From assembly GCF_014842025.1 (NCBI RefSeq), contig NZ_JACYUY010000028.1, forward strand, positions 1 to 64,000: a stretch of DNA of 64,000 nt, given 5' to 3'. The notes beneath the pieces are model-generated. The model worked only from the letters and a program-made list of their open reading frames with translations. It made no database searches and had not been told where the DNA came from. The position numbers were made by a program, and so were the translations under genes. Below, one piece after another: positions 52,087 to 60,170 of the stretch. The DNA is from Massilia sp. CFBP 13721 (lineage in GTDB: Bacteria > Pseudomonadota > Gammaproteobacteria > Burkholderiales > Burkholderiaceae_D). Numbering within the stretch: position 1 is the first letter of the stretch; each line of letters opens with the position of its first letter.

Positions 52087-53550
52087 GTGGGCAAAATCAC
52101 CGGCTTCATGGAATTTCAACGCCAGGAAGAAAATCACCTGGAACCCGCCGCGCGCGTCAAGAACTACAAGGAATTCGTCGTCACCCTGACCGACGGCCAA
52201 GCGAAAGTGCAGGGCGCGCGCTGCATGGATTGCGGCATCCCGTTCTGTAACACGGGCTGCCCGGTGAACAACCAGATCCCCGACTGGAACGACCTGGTGT
52301 ATCACAACAATTACCGCGCAGCGATCGACAACCTGCACTCGACCAACAACTTCCCGGAAGTGACCGGCCGCATCTGCCCGGCGCCCTGCGAATCGGCCTG
52401 TACGCTCGGCATCAACGACGAGCCGGTCGGCATCAAGTCGATCGAGCGCAAAATCGCCGACACCGCCTTCGAGCACGGCTATGTGGTGCCGCAGCCGGCC
52501 CTGGTCAAAACCGGCAAGAAGGTGGCGGTGGTCGGCTCCGGCCCCGCCGGCCTGGCCGCGGCCCAGCAGCTGGCACGCGCCGGTCACGCCGTGACGGTGT
52601 TCGAAAAGAGTGACCGCATCGGTGGCCTGCTGCGCTATGGCATCCCCGACTTCAAGATGGAAAAGGGGTTAATCGACCGTCGCGTCGAGCAGATGCAGGC
52701 CGAGGGCGTGACTTTCCGCACCAGCGTGTTGATCGGCAAGGATTTCCCGGCCACGGTCAGCAACATGGCGCGCGACACGATCTTCCCGGAAGACCTGCAA
52801 GCCGAATTCGACGCCGTCGTCATGGCCGGCGGCGCCGAGCAGCCGCGCGATTTGCCGGTGCCGGGGCGCGAACTGAAAGGCGTGCATTTCGCGATGGATT
52901 TCCTGCCCCAGCAAAACCGCGTGAATGCTGGCGATAAATTGAAAGACCAGATCAAGGCGACCGGCAAGCACGTGGTCGTGATCGGCGGCGGCGATACCGG
53001 TTCCGACTGCGTCGGCACCTCGAACCGCCACGGCGCCACCACGGTGACCCAGTTCGAACTGATGCCAATGCCGCCGGAACAGGAAAACAAGCCGCTGGTC
53101 TGGCCTTACTGGCCGACCAAGCTGCGCACTTCGTCCTCGCACGAGGAAGGCTGCGAGCGCGATTTTGCTGTCGCCACTAAACGTTTCGAAGGCAAGAACG
53201 GCAAACTGGAAAAGCTGGTTGCCTGCCGCGTCGAGTGGAAGGACGGCAAGATGGTCGAAGTGGCGGACAGCGAATTCGAAATGAAGGCCGATCTCGTGTT
53301 CCTGGCCATGGGATTCGTGTCGCCAGTGCAGCAGGTGCTGGATGCGTTCGGCGTGGTCAAGGATGCGCGCGGCAATGCGCGCGCTACCACCGAGGGCGAG
53401 ACTTGCTACCAGACCTCGGTACCGAAAGTGTTCGTGGCAGGCGACATGCGCCGCGGCCAGTCGCTGGTGGTGTGGGCGATTCGCGAAGGGCGGCAGTGCG
53501 CGCGTTCGGTGGATGAGTTCCTGATGGGCGCGTCAGTCCTGCCACGGTAG
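52087..53550 (+). CDS. gltD: Glutamate synthase (NADPH), small subunit
   Basis: GltD passes electrons from NADPH to GltB. The 487-residue product has the [4Fe-4S] cysteines Cys46, Cys49, Cys54 and Cys58 (CMDCGIPFCNTGC) and Cys97, Cys101, Cys105 (CPAPCESAC). The FAD loop GSGPAGLAAAQQLARAGH and the NADPH loop GGGDTGSDC follow. GTG 52087 is the start, with AAAGGA upstream. The stop codon TAG is formed by the first bases of a REP-like element (GTAG at 53547-53550). Confidence 0.97.
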   Translation: MGKITGFMEFQRQEENHLEPAARVKNYKEFVVTLTDGQAKVQGARCMDCGIPFCNTGCPVNNQIPDWNDLVYHNNYRAAIDNLHSTNNFPEVTGRICPAPCESACTLGINDEPVGIKSIERKIADTAFEHGYVVPQPALVKTGKKVAVVGSGPAGLAAAQQLARAGHAVTVFEKSDRIGGLLRYGIPDFKMEKGLIDRRVEQMQAEGVTFRTSVLIGKDFPATVSNMARDTIFPEDLQAEFDAVVMAGGAEQPRDLPVPGRELKGVHFAMDFLPQQNRVNAGDKLKDQIKATGKHVVVIGGGDTGSDCVGTSNRHGATTVTQFELMPMPPEQENKPLVWPYWPTKLRTSSSHEEGCERDFAVATKRFEGKNGKLEKLVACRVEWKDGKMVEVADSEFEMKADLVFLAMGFVSPVQQVLDAFGVVKDARGNARATTEGETCYQTSVPKVFVAGDMRRGQSLVVWAIREGRQCARSVDEFLMGASVLPR

Positions 53551-53663
53551 GGTGGGCACTTGTGCCCACGCGGTAAAGCGCCTCTCTGGTCGAAAATATT
53601 TTTCGACCTGCAAGCAGTGCACCGCGTGGGCTCGAGAGCGGAGCGCCGCCCGGCCCACCCTAC
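53547..53663. repeat. REP-like inverted pair (family A), supplying the gltD stop codon
   Basis: The forward copy at 53547-53572 (GGGCAC/GTGCCC, TT tip) begins inside the last codons of gltD, its GTAG containing the TAG stop. The reverse copy at 53622-53663 has a long imperfect centre. Confidence 0.78.
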
Positions 53664-53895
53664 AAAACCGGAACTCTTGCTGCTAGTGAGAAATGTTAAT
53701 AAGCATCAACAAATGACAATGTTGCCTTATATGCATATATCAACAAAAACAATGACTTGCGGAATGAAATAGCTGACTCTTCGGTTATTAGTGTTGTAGC
53801 CATACGTCGGAAGCGGGAGTGAAACGGGGCTGTCCCAAGCAGAGCTTGCCGTTTCTGCACTACAATACGAGATTCCCAAATCCGACTATCCCCCT
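53551..53895. other. gltD-mlaF intergenic region
   Basis: The 345 bases contain a REP-like pair on the left and an AT-rich stretch (about 53690-53770) on the right that probably holds the mla promoter. I could not fix -35/-10 boxes with confidence and see no gene. Confidence 0.55.
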
Positions 53896-54699
53896 GTGTC
53901 TAACCTTGTAGAAATACGTGATCTCGAGTTCGCTTATGGCGATCGCAAGATCCTGTCGAACCTGCGCATGGATTTCCCGCGTGGCAAGCTCATTGCCGTG
54001 ATGGGTGGTTCCGGTTGCGGCAAGACCACGGTCCTGCGCCTGATCGGCGGCCAGATCCGTCCACAGCGCGGCGCGGTCCGGGTTGGCGGCGAAGTCGTGC
54101 ACGAGTTGCGCACCGAGGGGCTGTATCGCCTGCGTCGGCGCATGGGCATGCTGTTCCAGTTCGGCGCGCTGTTCACGGATCTCACCATTTTCGACAACGT
54201 TGCCTTCCCGCTGCGCGAGCATACCGACTTGCCGGAAGAGCTGATTCGCGACCTGGTGCTGATGAAACTGAACGCTGTCGGCCTGCGCAATGCCTCCAAA
54301 CTGAAGCCGGGCGAGATTTCCGGCGGCATGGCGCGCCGCGTCGCCGTCGCGCGCGCGATCGCACTCGACCCGGAACTGATCATGTACGACGAACCCTTCG
54401 CCGGCCTCGATCCGATCTCGATGGGTCTCACTGCGAACCTGATCCGCAACCTGAACGACGCGCTCGGGTCGACGTCGATCCTCGTTTCGCACGACGTCAA
54501 CGAAACCTTTGCCATCGCCGATTACGTGTATTTCATGTCGGCTGGCAAGATCGTTGCCGAAGGTACGCCGGCCGAGCTGCGCGTGTCCAAAGACCCGTAC
54601 GTGAAACAGTTCGTGAATGCCGAGCCGGACGGTCCGGTGCCCTTCCATTATCCAGGCAAGTCGCTGGCCGACGACCTGGGCCTGGGAGTGAAACGATGA
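53896..54699 (+). CDS. mlaF: Phospholipid ABC transporter ATP-binding protein MlaF
   Basis: MlaF powers the inner-membrane MlaFEDB complex, which handles phospholipid traffic between the membranes and keeps outer-leaflet lipid asymmetry. The 267-residue product has Walker A GGSGCGKTT (37-45), the signature EISGGMARRVAVARA and Walker B LIMYDEPFAGLDP. The start is GTG 53896 (SNLVEIRDLEFAYG). It overlaps mlaE by ATGA. Confidence 0.96.
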   Translation: MSNLVEIRDLEFAYGDRKILSNLRMDFPRGKLIAVMGGSGCGKTTVLRLIGGQIRPQRGAVRVGGEVVHELRTEGLYRLRRRMGMLFQFGALFTDLTIFDNVAFPLREHTDLPEELIRDLVLMKLNAVGLRNASKLKPGEISGGMARRVAVARAIALDPELIMYDEPFAGLDPISMGLTANLIRNLNDALGSTSILVSHDVNETFAIADYVYFMSAGKIVAEGTPAELRVSKDPYVKQFVNAEPDGPVPFHYPGKSLADDLGLGVKR

Positions 54700-55478
54700 T
54701 CCTGCGTTTCTTTGAAAGCGCCGGCACCACCGTGCGCGAATCGATCGAAAGCCTCGGCTTTGCCACGCGCGCGTTTTTCAATTTGCTGCGTTTTTCGCCG
54801 GGTGCCTGGCGCCGTCCCAGCCTGATTTCCGAGCAGATTCATTTTATTGGTAACTATTCGCTCGTCATCACGATCGTTTCCGGCCTGTTCGTCGGTTTGG
54901 TGCTGGGCTTGCAGTTCTACGTGAACCTGATCCAGTTCGGCGCCGAGGAAAAGCTCGGTTCGCTCACCGCCCTCTCTCTGATCCGCGAACTGGGCCCGGT
55001 CGTCACCGCCTTGCTGTTCGCTGGCCGTGCCGGTACCTCGCTCACCGCCGAGATCGGCCTGATGAAAGCCGGAGAGCAATTGTCGGCCATGGAAATGATG
55101 GCCGTGAATCCGGTGCAGCGCGTGCTGGCGCCGCGTTTCTGGGGTGGCGTGATTGCCATGCCGGTGCTGGCCGCCGTGTTTTCCGCCGTCGGTATCATCG
55201 GCAGCTACCTGGTCGCCGTCAAAATGCTGAGCCTGGACGAAGGCGCCTTCTGGTCGCAAATGCAGGCCGGTGTCGACGTCAACCGCGATGTCGTCAGCAG
55301 CGTGATTAAAAGTTTCGTGTTCGGCATCGCGGTGACGTTTACCGCCGTGTTCCAGGGCTACCACGTAAAACCGACCCCGGCCGACGTGGCGCGCGCCACC
55401 ACGCGCACGGTCGTCATCGCCTCGCTGCTGGTCCTTGGACTGGATTTCGTGATGACCGCCCTGATGTTTACGCAATAA
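54696..55478 (+). CDS. mlaE: Phospholipid ABC transporter permease MlaE
   Basis: This 260-residue permease of the MlaE/TTG2 family has about five membrane helices and the family block LGSLTALSLIRELGPVVTALLFAGRAGTSLTAEIGLMKAGEQLSAMEMM, which couples to MlaF. The terminal helices VIASLLVLGLDFVMTALMF close the fold. The start ATG 54696 overlaps the mlaF stop. mlaD follows after 67 bases. Confidence 0.96.
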   Translation: MILRFFESAGTTVRESIESLGFATRAFFNLLRFSPGAWRRPSLISEQIHFIGNYSLVITIVSGLFVGLVLGLQFYVNLIQFGAEEKLGSLTALSLIRELGPVVTALLFAGRAGTSLTAEIGLMKAGEQLSAMEMMAVNPVQRVLAPRFWGGVIAMPVLAAVFSAVGIIGSYLVAVKMLSLDEGAFWSQMQAGVDVNRDVVSSVIKSFVFGIAVTFTAVFQGYHVKPTPADVARATTRTVVIASLLVLGLDFVMTALMFTQ

Positions 55479-55545
55479 ATAAATTAATCATCAATAAATC
55501 GTTTCGTTTGGCCGCGCACAGACGGCCGAGCTACTAGGAATTACT

Positions 55546-56019
55546 ATGCACCGTAAAATCATCGATGTCTGGGTTGGATTGTTTGTCCTGCTGGGCGCTG
55601 CCGCCGTGTTGTTCCTGGCGCTGCAGGCAGGGAACATGAGCTCGCTTTCGTTCGCCGAGACCTATACGGTCGTCGGCAAGTTCGACAACATTGGTGGATT
55701 GAAGCCACAGGCGCCGGTCAAGAGCGCCGGTGTCGTGGTCGGCCGGGTTGGCGACATTACATTCGACGATAAAACCTTCCAGGCGATGGTCAGCTTGAAC
55801 CTGGATCCGAACTACAAGTTTCCGAAAGATTCGTCGCTCAAGATTTTGACCGCGGGTCTGCTGGGCGAGCAATACATTGGCATCGAACCGGGTGGCGAGA
55901 CGAAAAACCTCGTCGACGGCGATCGAATCAACCGTACGCAATCGGCCACCGTGCTGGAAGACCTGATCAATCAGTTCATCTACAGCAAGGCCGCCGAAGG
56001 AAAGGAAGGCAGCGAATGA
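55546..56019 (+). CDS. mlaD: Phospholipid-binding MCE protein MlaD
   Basis: MlaD is a membrane-anchored MCE protein that forms a ring for lipid passage. The 157-residue product has an N-terminal anchor helix (VWVGLFVLLGAAAVLFLALQ) and an MCE domain (YTVVGKFDNIGGLKPQAPVKSAGVVVGRV ... LKILTAGLLGEQYIGIEPGG). It is shorter at the C-terminus than E. coli MlaD (183). The stop overlaps the mlaA start (ATGA). Confidence 0.96.
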   Translation: MHRKIIDVWVGLFVLLGAAAVLFLALQAGNMSSLSFAETYTVVGKFDNIGGLKPQAPVKSAGVVVGRVGDITFDDKTFQAMVSLNLDPNYKFPKDSSLKILTAGLLGEQYIGIEPGGETKNLVDGDRINRTQSATVLEDLINQFIYSKAAEGKEGSE

Positions 56020-56834
56020 ACAGCAATAAAATGAAAGCCCTGCCGCGTTGGTCCAGCCTGGCACTGGCGGCTGCCGCCTGCGCCGTCCTGGCTGGCTGTG
56101 CCACCCCGAGCAATCCGCAAGATCCGCTGGAAAAAATCAACCGTGCGACCTTCGCGTTCAACGACACGGTCGACCGCGTGGCCCTGAAACCTGCCGCGAC
56201 TGCCTATAAAAACGTGTTGCCGGGCTTCGTGCAAACGGGCGTCGGTAATTTCTTCGGCAATTTGTCGGATGCCTGGAGCTCGGTGAATAACCTGCTGCAA
56301 GGTAAAGGAGAAGCGGGCGCGACCGATTTCATGCGCGTCGCGCTGAATTCGACCTTCGGCATTCTCGGCGTGCTGGATATCGCGTCGGAAGCCGGCCTGC
56401 AGAAACACAACGAAGATTTCGGCCAGACGCTGGGATATTGGGGTGTTCCTTCCGGTCCCTTCTTGATGTTGCCATTGTTGGGCCCATCTACGGTACGTGA
56501 CACCGCTGCATTGCCGGCCGACTGGTGGGCCGATGCCTGGACCACCGTGACGCCAGTCAGCACCCGCAACGTCGGTATCGGCGTGCGTGCCGTCGACCAG
56601 CGCGCATCCTTGCTGGAAGCATCGAACCTGTTCGAGGAAGCCGCGCTCGACCGTTACGATTTCATCCGTGACGGCTTCATGCAACGCCGCCAGAGCCAGG
56701 TGCGCGATGGCGAATCCGAGCGTGCGAGCGATGCATCCGACGACCAGGGGGCAGAGGCGCCGAAATCGAACACGCAAGTGGTGCCGGAGCCAGCCAGCCC
56801 GGCGACCCCGGCGCCCGACGTGCAGCGGAAGTAA
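56016..56834 (+). CDS. mlaA: Outer-membrane lipoprotein MlaA (VacJ)
   Basis: MlaA removes mislocalised phospholipids from the outer leaflet and passes them to MlaC. The 272-residue product has a lipobox LAGC (Cys28) and VacJ blocks: DPLEKINRATFAFNDTVDR, GNFFGNLSDAWSSVNNLLQGK, STFGILGVLDIASEAGLQKHNEDFGQTLGYWGVPSGPFLMLPLLGPSTVRD. The last 50 residues are an acidic, Pro-rich tail. It overlaps mlaD by 4 bases. Having mlaA in the mla operon differs from E. coli but is normal in many proteobacteria. Confidence 0.96.
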   Translation: MNSNKMKALPRWSSLALAAAACAVLAGCATPSNPQDPLEKINRATFAFNDTVDRVALKPAATAYKNVLPGFVQTGVGNFFGNLSDAWSSVNNLLQGKGEAGATDFMRVALNSTFGILGVLDIASEAGLQKHNEDFGQTLGYWGVPSGPFLMLPLLGPSTVRDTAALPADWWADAWTTVTPVSTRNVGIGVRAVDQRASLLEASNLFEEAALDRYDFIRDGFMQRRQSQVRDGESERASDASDDQGAEAPKSNTQVVPEPASPATPAPDVQRK

Positions 56835-56910
56835 TGTTTAGTAGGGGGCCGGCGCGACGCTTGACGCGGCGCGCGGCCCGACCTCCCGCAACCGACAGAA
56901 AAGAGAGCAT

Positions 56911-57558
56911 ATGAAACCAATCGCCCAACTCATCGCCACCGCCGCAACCGTCGTCTTTGCCACCAGCGTCATCGCCGCACCAGCCCGGGCCGCCAACGAG
57001 GCACCGGACGTGCTGGTCAAACGCATCAGCGCCGACGTCATCGACACCGTGAAAGCCGACAAGGACATCCAGGCCGGCAACCGCAACAAGATCATGGAAC
57101 TGGTGAACTCCAAGATCCTGCCGTACGTCGACGCCGACAAGATGACGGCCCAGGCAGCGGGCCGCTTCTGGCGCACAGCCACCCCGGAACAGCAAAAGCG
57201 CCTGTCGGAAGAATTCCGCACGCTGCTGGTCTACACGTATTCGGGCGCGCTGTCGCAGATCAAGAACGAAACCATCGAATTCAAGCCGATGCGTTCGCAG
57301 CCGACCGACACCGACGTCGAGGTGCGTTCGCAGGTGAACGTTTCGCGCGGCGAGCCGATCACCCTGAACTACCGCCTGGCCAAGGGCGACCAAGGCTGGA
57401 AGATCTACGACATCAACGTGCTGGGCGCGTGGCTGGTCGAGACGTATAAAGGTACCTTTGCCGCCGAGATCAACAAGTCCGGCATCGATGGCTTGATCAC
57501 CAAGCTGGCTGACCGTAACAAGCAACTGGCCAGTAAGCCATTGAAGGCGCCCAAGTAA
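56911..57558 (+). CDS. mlaC: Periplasmic phospholipid shuttle MlaC
   Basis: MlaC carries phospholipid across the periplasm between MlaA and MlaFEDB. The 215-residue product has a signal peptide ending ARA-AN and the Tol-Tol-Ttg2/MlaC fold: ILPYVDADKMTAQAAGRFWRTATPEQQKRLSEEFRTLLVYTYSGAL, and the C-terminal GWKIYDINVLGAWLVETYKGTFAAEINKSGIDGLI. RBS-like AGAGAG precedes the ATG. Confidence 0.95.
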   Translation: MKPIAQLIATAATVVFATSVIAAPARAANEAPDVLVKRISADVIDTVKADKDIQAGNRNKIMELVNSKILPYVDADKMTAQAAGRFWRTATPEQQKRLSEEFRTLLVYTYSGALSQIKNETIEFKPMRSQPTDTDVEVRSQVNVSRGEPITLNYRLAKGDQGWKIYDINVLGAWLVETYKGTFAAEINKSGIDGLITKLADRNKQLASKPLKAPK

Positions 57559-57560
57559 AC

Positions 57561-57836
57561 ATGGCCGAAGCAAATCCGATGCTGTCGCTCGACGCCCTGA
57601 CCTTCGAGACCGCGCAAGCGGCCCTGGAGCAGGGTGTCGCCGCGATCCAGGCCGGCGAGACCGTCTTCGACCTGGGCGGCGTGCGCGCCGCCGATTCGTC
57701 CGGCGTGGCCCTGCTGCTGGCCTGGCAACGCCGCGCCCGCGACGCGGGGCAAAAGCTGACCTTTATTAATGTGCCGGGCAATATCGATGCCTTGACGCAG
57801 TTGTATGGGCTCGAGGACGTGCTGGCCCGCAGTTAA
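57561..57836 (+). CDS. mlaB: STAS-domain protein MlaB
   Basis: MlaB is the cytoplasmic STAS subunit that stabilises and activates MlaF. The 91-residue product is a single STAS domain with VFDLGGVRAADSSGVALLLAWQRRARDAG (the conserved DSS-GVA segment). It starts 2 bases after the mlaC stop, completing an operon in the order F-E-D-A-C-B. Confidence 0.93.
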   Translation: MAEANPMLSLDALTFETAQAALEQGVAAIQAGETVFDLGGVRAADSSGVALLLAWQRRARDAGQKLTFINVPGNIDALTQLYGLEDVLARS

Positions 57837-57840
57837 GCTT

Positions 57841-57959
57841 GTAGGGCGGGCATGCCCGCCAATGCCTGTGCGTGCCTGCGGCGTTTTCCCCATGGAACGC
57901 GGCGTATCTCTTCACCGCCGCCGATGACGCGACGTTCCTGGCGGGCATGCCCGCCCTAC
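57841..57959. repeat. BIME-like unit 1 (family B)
   Basis: GTAGGGCGGGCATGCCCGCC (57841-57860) faces its inverse (57941-57959) across an 80-base spacer rich in GCCGCCG and CATGGAACGC. It starts 5 bases after the mlaB stop. Confidence 0.8.
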
Positions 57960-57976
57960 GAAAATCGTGGTGCACC

Positions 57977-58095
57977 GTAGGGCGGGCATGCCCGCCGATC
58001 CTTGTACGTGCCCGCGGCGAATTTCCATGGAACGCGCCGTATTCCTTCCACCGCCGCCGATGATGCGACGTTCGCGGCGGGCATGCCCGCCCTAC
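57977..58095. repeat. BIME-like unit 2 (family B)
   Basis: A near-copy of unit 1, displaced by 136 bases: GTAGGGCGGGCATGCCCGCC at 57977-57996 and its inverse at 58076-58095. The spacers of the two units are clearly related (shared CCATGGAACGC, CACCGCCGCCGATGA). Confidence 0.8.
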
Positions 58096-58208
58096 GGAAA
58101 CTTCCCCTCCTGAATGCCGCCAGGCTCTTGTATTTGCGATTTCCCCTATAATGGGTCGTTTCCCCGCCCGGATTGCGCACGCCTGTGTCGCAGCCACTCC
58201 AAAGAACA

Positions 58209-59129
58209 ATGACAGCGATCCAGATTAACAGCGTCGAGAAGAGCTACAAGGGTTTCAAAGCCTTGAAAGGCGTTTCCCTGACGATCGAACAGGGCGAGTT
58301 CTTCGGCTTGCTTGGGCCGAATGGCGCCGGCAAGACCACCCTGATTTCCACCATTGCCGGCCTGATCCGGCCCGATGTCGGCAGCGTGCAAATCCACGGC
58401 CACGACGTCGTCACCGATTTCCGCGAAGCGAGACGAAAACTTGGCGTGGTACCGCAGGAACTGGTATTCGACCCGTTCTTCACCGTGCGCGAGACGCTGC
58501 GCTTGCAGTCGGGTTACTTCGGCATCAAGAACAACGACAAGTGGATCGACGAGGTCATGGAAAACCTCGACCTCACCAACAAGGCCGACGTCAACATGCG
58601 CGCCCTGTCGGGCGGCATGAAGCGGCGCGTGCTCGTCGCCCAGGCGCTGGTGCACAAACCGCCGGTCATCGTGCTGGATGAGCCGACCGCCGGCGTCGAC
58701 GTCGAGTTGCGCCAGACGCTGTGGAAATTCATTTCTCGCCTGAACCGCGAAGGCGGGCACACGGTCGTGCTGACCACCCATTATCTGGAAGAAGCACAAG
58801 CGATGTGCCAGCGCGTGGCGATGCTCAAATCCGGGCAAGTCGTCGCCCTCGACACGATGAGCGCGCTGCTGCGCCGGGTGTCGGGTTCGCAACTGATCGT
58901 GCACCTGAAAAGCGGCGCCTTGCCGGCCGACCTGCGCCACCTGGTGTCGCACGACGAGCATGGGAATGGCACAGGTAACAAATACATCCTGCGCGTGAAC
59001 GATTATTCGGAAGTCGAGCCGATCCTGTCGCGCCTGCGCGAGAGCGGAGCGGTGATCGACGAGATGCAGCTGCAGCAAGCCGATCTCGAAGATATTTTTA
59101 TCCAGATTATGGAAAAGGGCGCCCTGTGA
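58209..59129 (+). CDS. ABC-2 type transporter ATP-binding protein
   Basis: This 306-residue ATPase has Walker A LLGPNGAGKTTLI, signature ALSGGMKRRVLVAQAL and Walker B VIVLDEPTAGVD, and a C-terminal extension typical of ABC-2 exporters. Relatives include E. coli YadG. ATG 58209 is preferred to an upstream in-frame start because the domain begins directly after it. Its stop overlaps the permease start (GTGA at 59126-59129). The gene order mla-ABC exporter-bolA-murA is widespread in Burkholderiales. Substrate unknown. Confidence 0.93.
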   Translation: MTAIQINSVEKSYKGFKALKGVSLTIEQGEFFGLLGPNGAGKTTLISTIAGLIRPDVGSVQIHGHDVVTDFREARRKLGVVPQELVFDPFFTVRETLRLQSGYFGIKNNDKWIDEVMENLDLTNKADVNMRALSGGMKRRVLVAQALVHKPPVIVLDEPTAGVDVELRQTLWKFISRLNREGGHTVVLTTHYLEEAQAMCQRVAMLKSGQVVALDTMSALLRRVSGSQLIVHLKSGALPADLRHLVSHDEHGNGTGNKYILRVNDYSEVEPILSRLRESGAVIDEMQLQQADLEDIFIQIMEKGAL

Positions 59130-59893
59130 GCTTTGTTTCGGTAGGTTTCCGCACCCTGTTCTACAAAGAGATGCTGCGCTTCTGGAAAGTGGCGACGCAG
59201 ACGATTGCCGCGCCGATCCTGACGGCCATGCTCTACCTGCTGATCTTCGGCCACGTGCTCGAAGGCAGGGTGGAAGTCTATCCAGGGGTGTCGTATACCG
59301 CCTTCCTGGTGCCGGGCCTGGTGATGATGAGCGTGCTGCAAAATGCCTTCGCCAATTCGTCTTCCTCGCTGATCCAGTCGAAAATCACCGGCAACCTGGT
59401 ATTCATTTTGCTGCCGCCGCTGTCGCACTGGGAAATCCTGCTGGCTTATGTGTCGGCATCGGTCGTGCGCGGCCTGGCGGTCGGCGCCGGCGTGTTCGCG
59501 ATTACCGCCTGGTTTGCGCACCTGAGTTTCGCCGCGCCGCTGTGGATCATCGTGTTCGCCGTCATGGGCGCGGCCATTCTCGGCACGCTCGGCGTGATCG
59601 CCGGTATCTGGGCCGATAAGTTCGACCAGCTGGCCGCGTTCCAGAACTTCCTGATCATGCCGGCCACGTTCCTGGCCGGGGTGTTCTATTCGATCCACTC
59701 GCTGCCAGGCTTCTGGCAGGCGGTCTCGCATTTCAACCCGTTCTTTTATATGATTGACGGGTTCCGCCACGGCTTCTTCGGCCAGTCCGATATCTCGCCG
59801 TGGACCAGCCTTGCCATCGTATGCGCCTTCTTCGCGGTGCTCGCGGCAGTGGCGATCAACCTGCTGCGCGGCGGGTATAAGTTACGCCACTGA
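59126..59893 (+). CDS. ABC-2 type transporter permease
   Basis: This 255-residue ABC-2 permease (YadH-like) has six hydrophobic helices and the family block FLIMPATFLAGVFYSIHSLPGFWQAVSHFNPFFYMIDGFRHGFFG. GTG start overlapping the ATPase stop. Together they form an exporter of unknown cargo. Confidence 0.92.
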   Translation: MSFVSVGFRTLFYKEMLRFWKVATQTIAAPILTAMLYLLIFGHVLEGRVEVYPGVSYTAFLVPGLVMMSVLQNAFANSSSSLIQSKITGNLVFILLPPLSHWEILLAYVSASVVRGLAVGAGVFAITAWFAHLSFAAPLWIIVFAVMGAAILGTLGVIAGIWADKFDQLAAFQNFLIMPATFLAGVFYSIHSLPGFWQAVSHFNPFFYMIDGFRHGFFGQSDISPWTSLAIVCAFFAVLAAVAINLLRGGYKLRH

Positions 59894-59933
59894 GTCCGCC
59901 ACTGAACCGTATAACATTTATCCAGGAATTATC

Positions 59934-60170
59934 GTGTCGACCACTCCAGAACTGATTCACAGCTACATCGAAAACGGCCTGCAATGCACCCATTTGCAGG
60001 TCGAAGGCGATGGACGTCACTTCTCGGCCCTGATCGTCTCGCCTGCCTTTGCCGGCAAGCGCCCGATCCAGCGCCACCAGCTGGTGTATGCGGCGCTGGG
60101 CGACCGCATGCGCGAAGAAATCCACGCGCTGTCGATGAAGACGCTGACGCCCGAAGAATACGGAGGCTAA
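59934..60170 (+). CDS. ibaG: BolA family protein (IbaG-like)
   Basis: This 78-residue protein has the BolA fold, with GDGRHFSALIVSPAFAGKRPIQRHQLVYAALGDRM and a conserved His. IbaG-type proteins partner with monothiol glutaredoxins (a grxD gene is at 37187) in iron-sulfur handling. GTG 59934 is the start, preceded by AGGA. murA begins at the base after its stop, as in E. coli where ibaG and murA are adjacent. Confidence 0.92.
   Translation: MSTTPELIHSYIENGLQCTHLQVEGDGRHFSALIVSPAFAGKRPIQRHQLVYAALGDRMREEIHALSMKTLTPEEYGG

Larger units (their letters stand above)
57837..58208. other. mlaB-ABC transporter intergenic region
   Basis: These 372 bases hold the two tandem family B elements (57841-58095), then about 110 bases before the ABC ATPase gene. 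Short reading frames inside the repeat are artefacts of its composition. Confidence 0.7.

Noticed and set aside
53560..53772. Possible 70-residue protein after gltD
   Set aside because: It is built mainly from the REP-like pair and AT-rich leader sequence.
57841..58095. CRISPR-like array
   Set aside because: Only two units, each an inverted pair with a related rather than unique spacer, and no cas genes. The structure fits a BIME.
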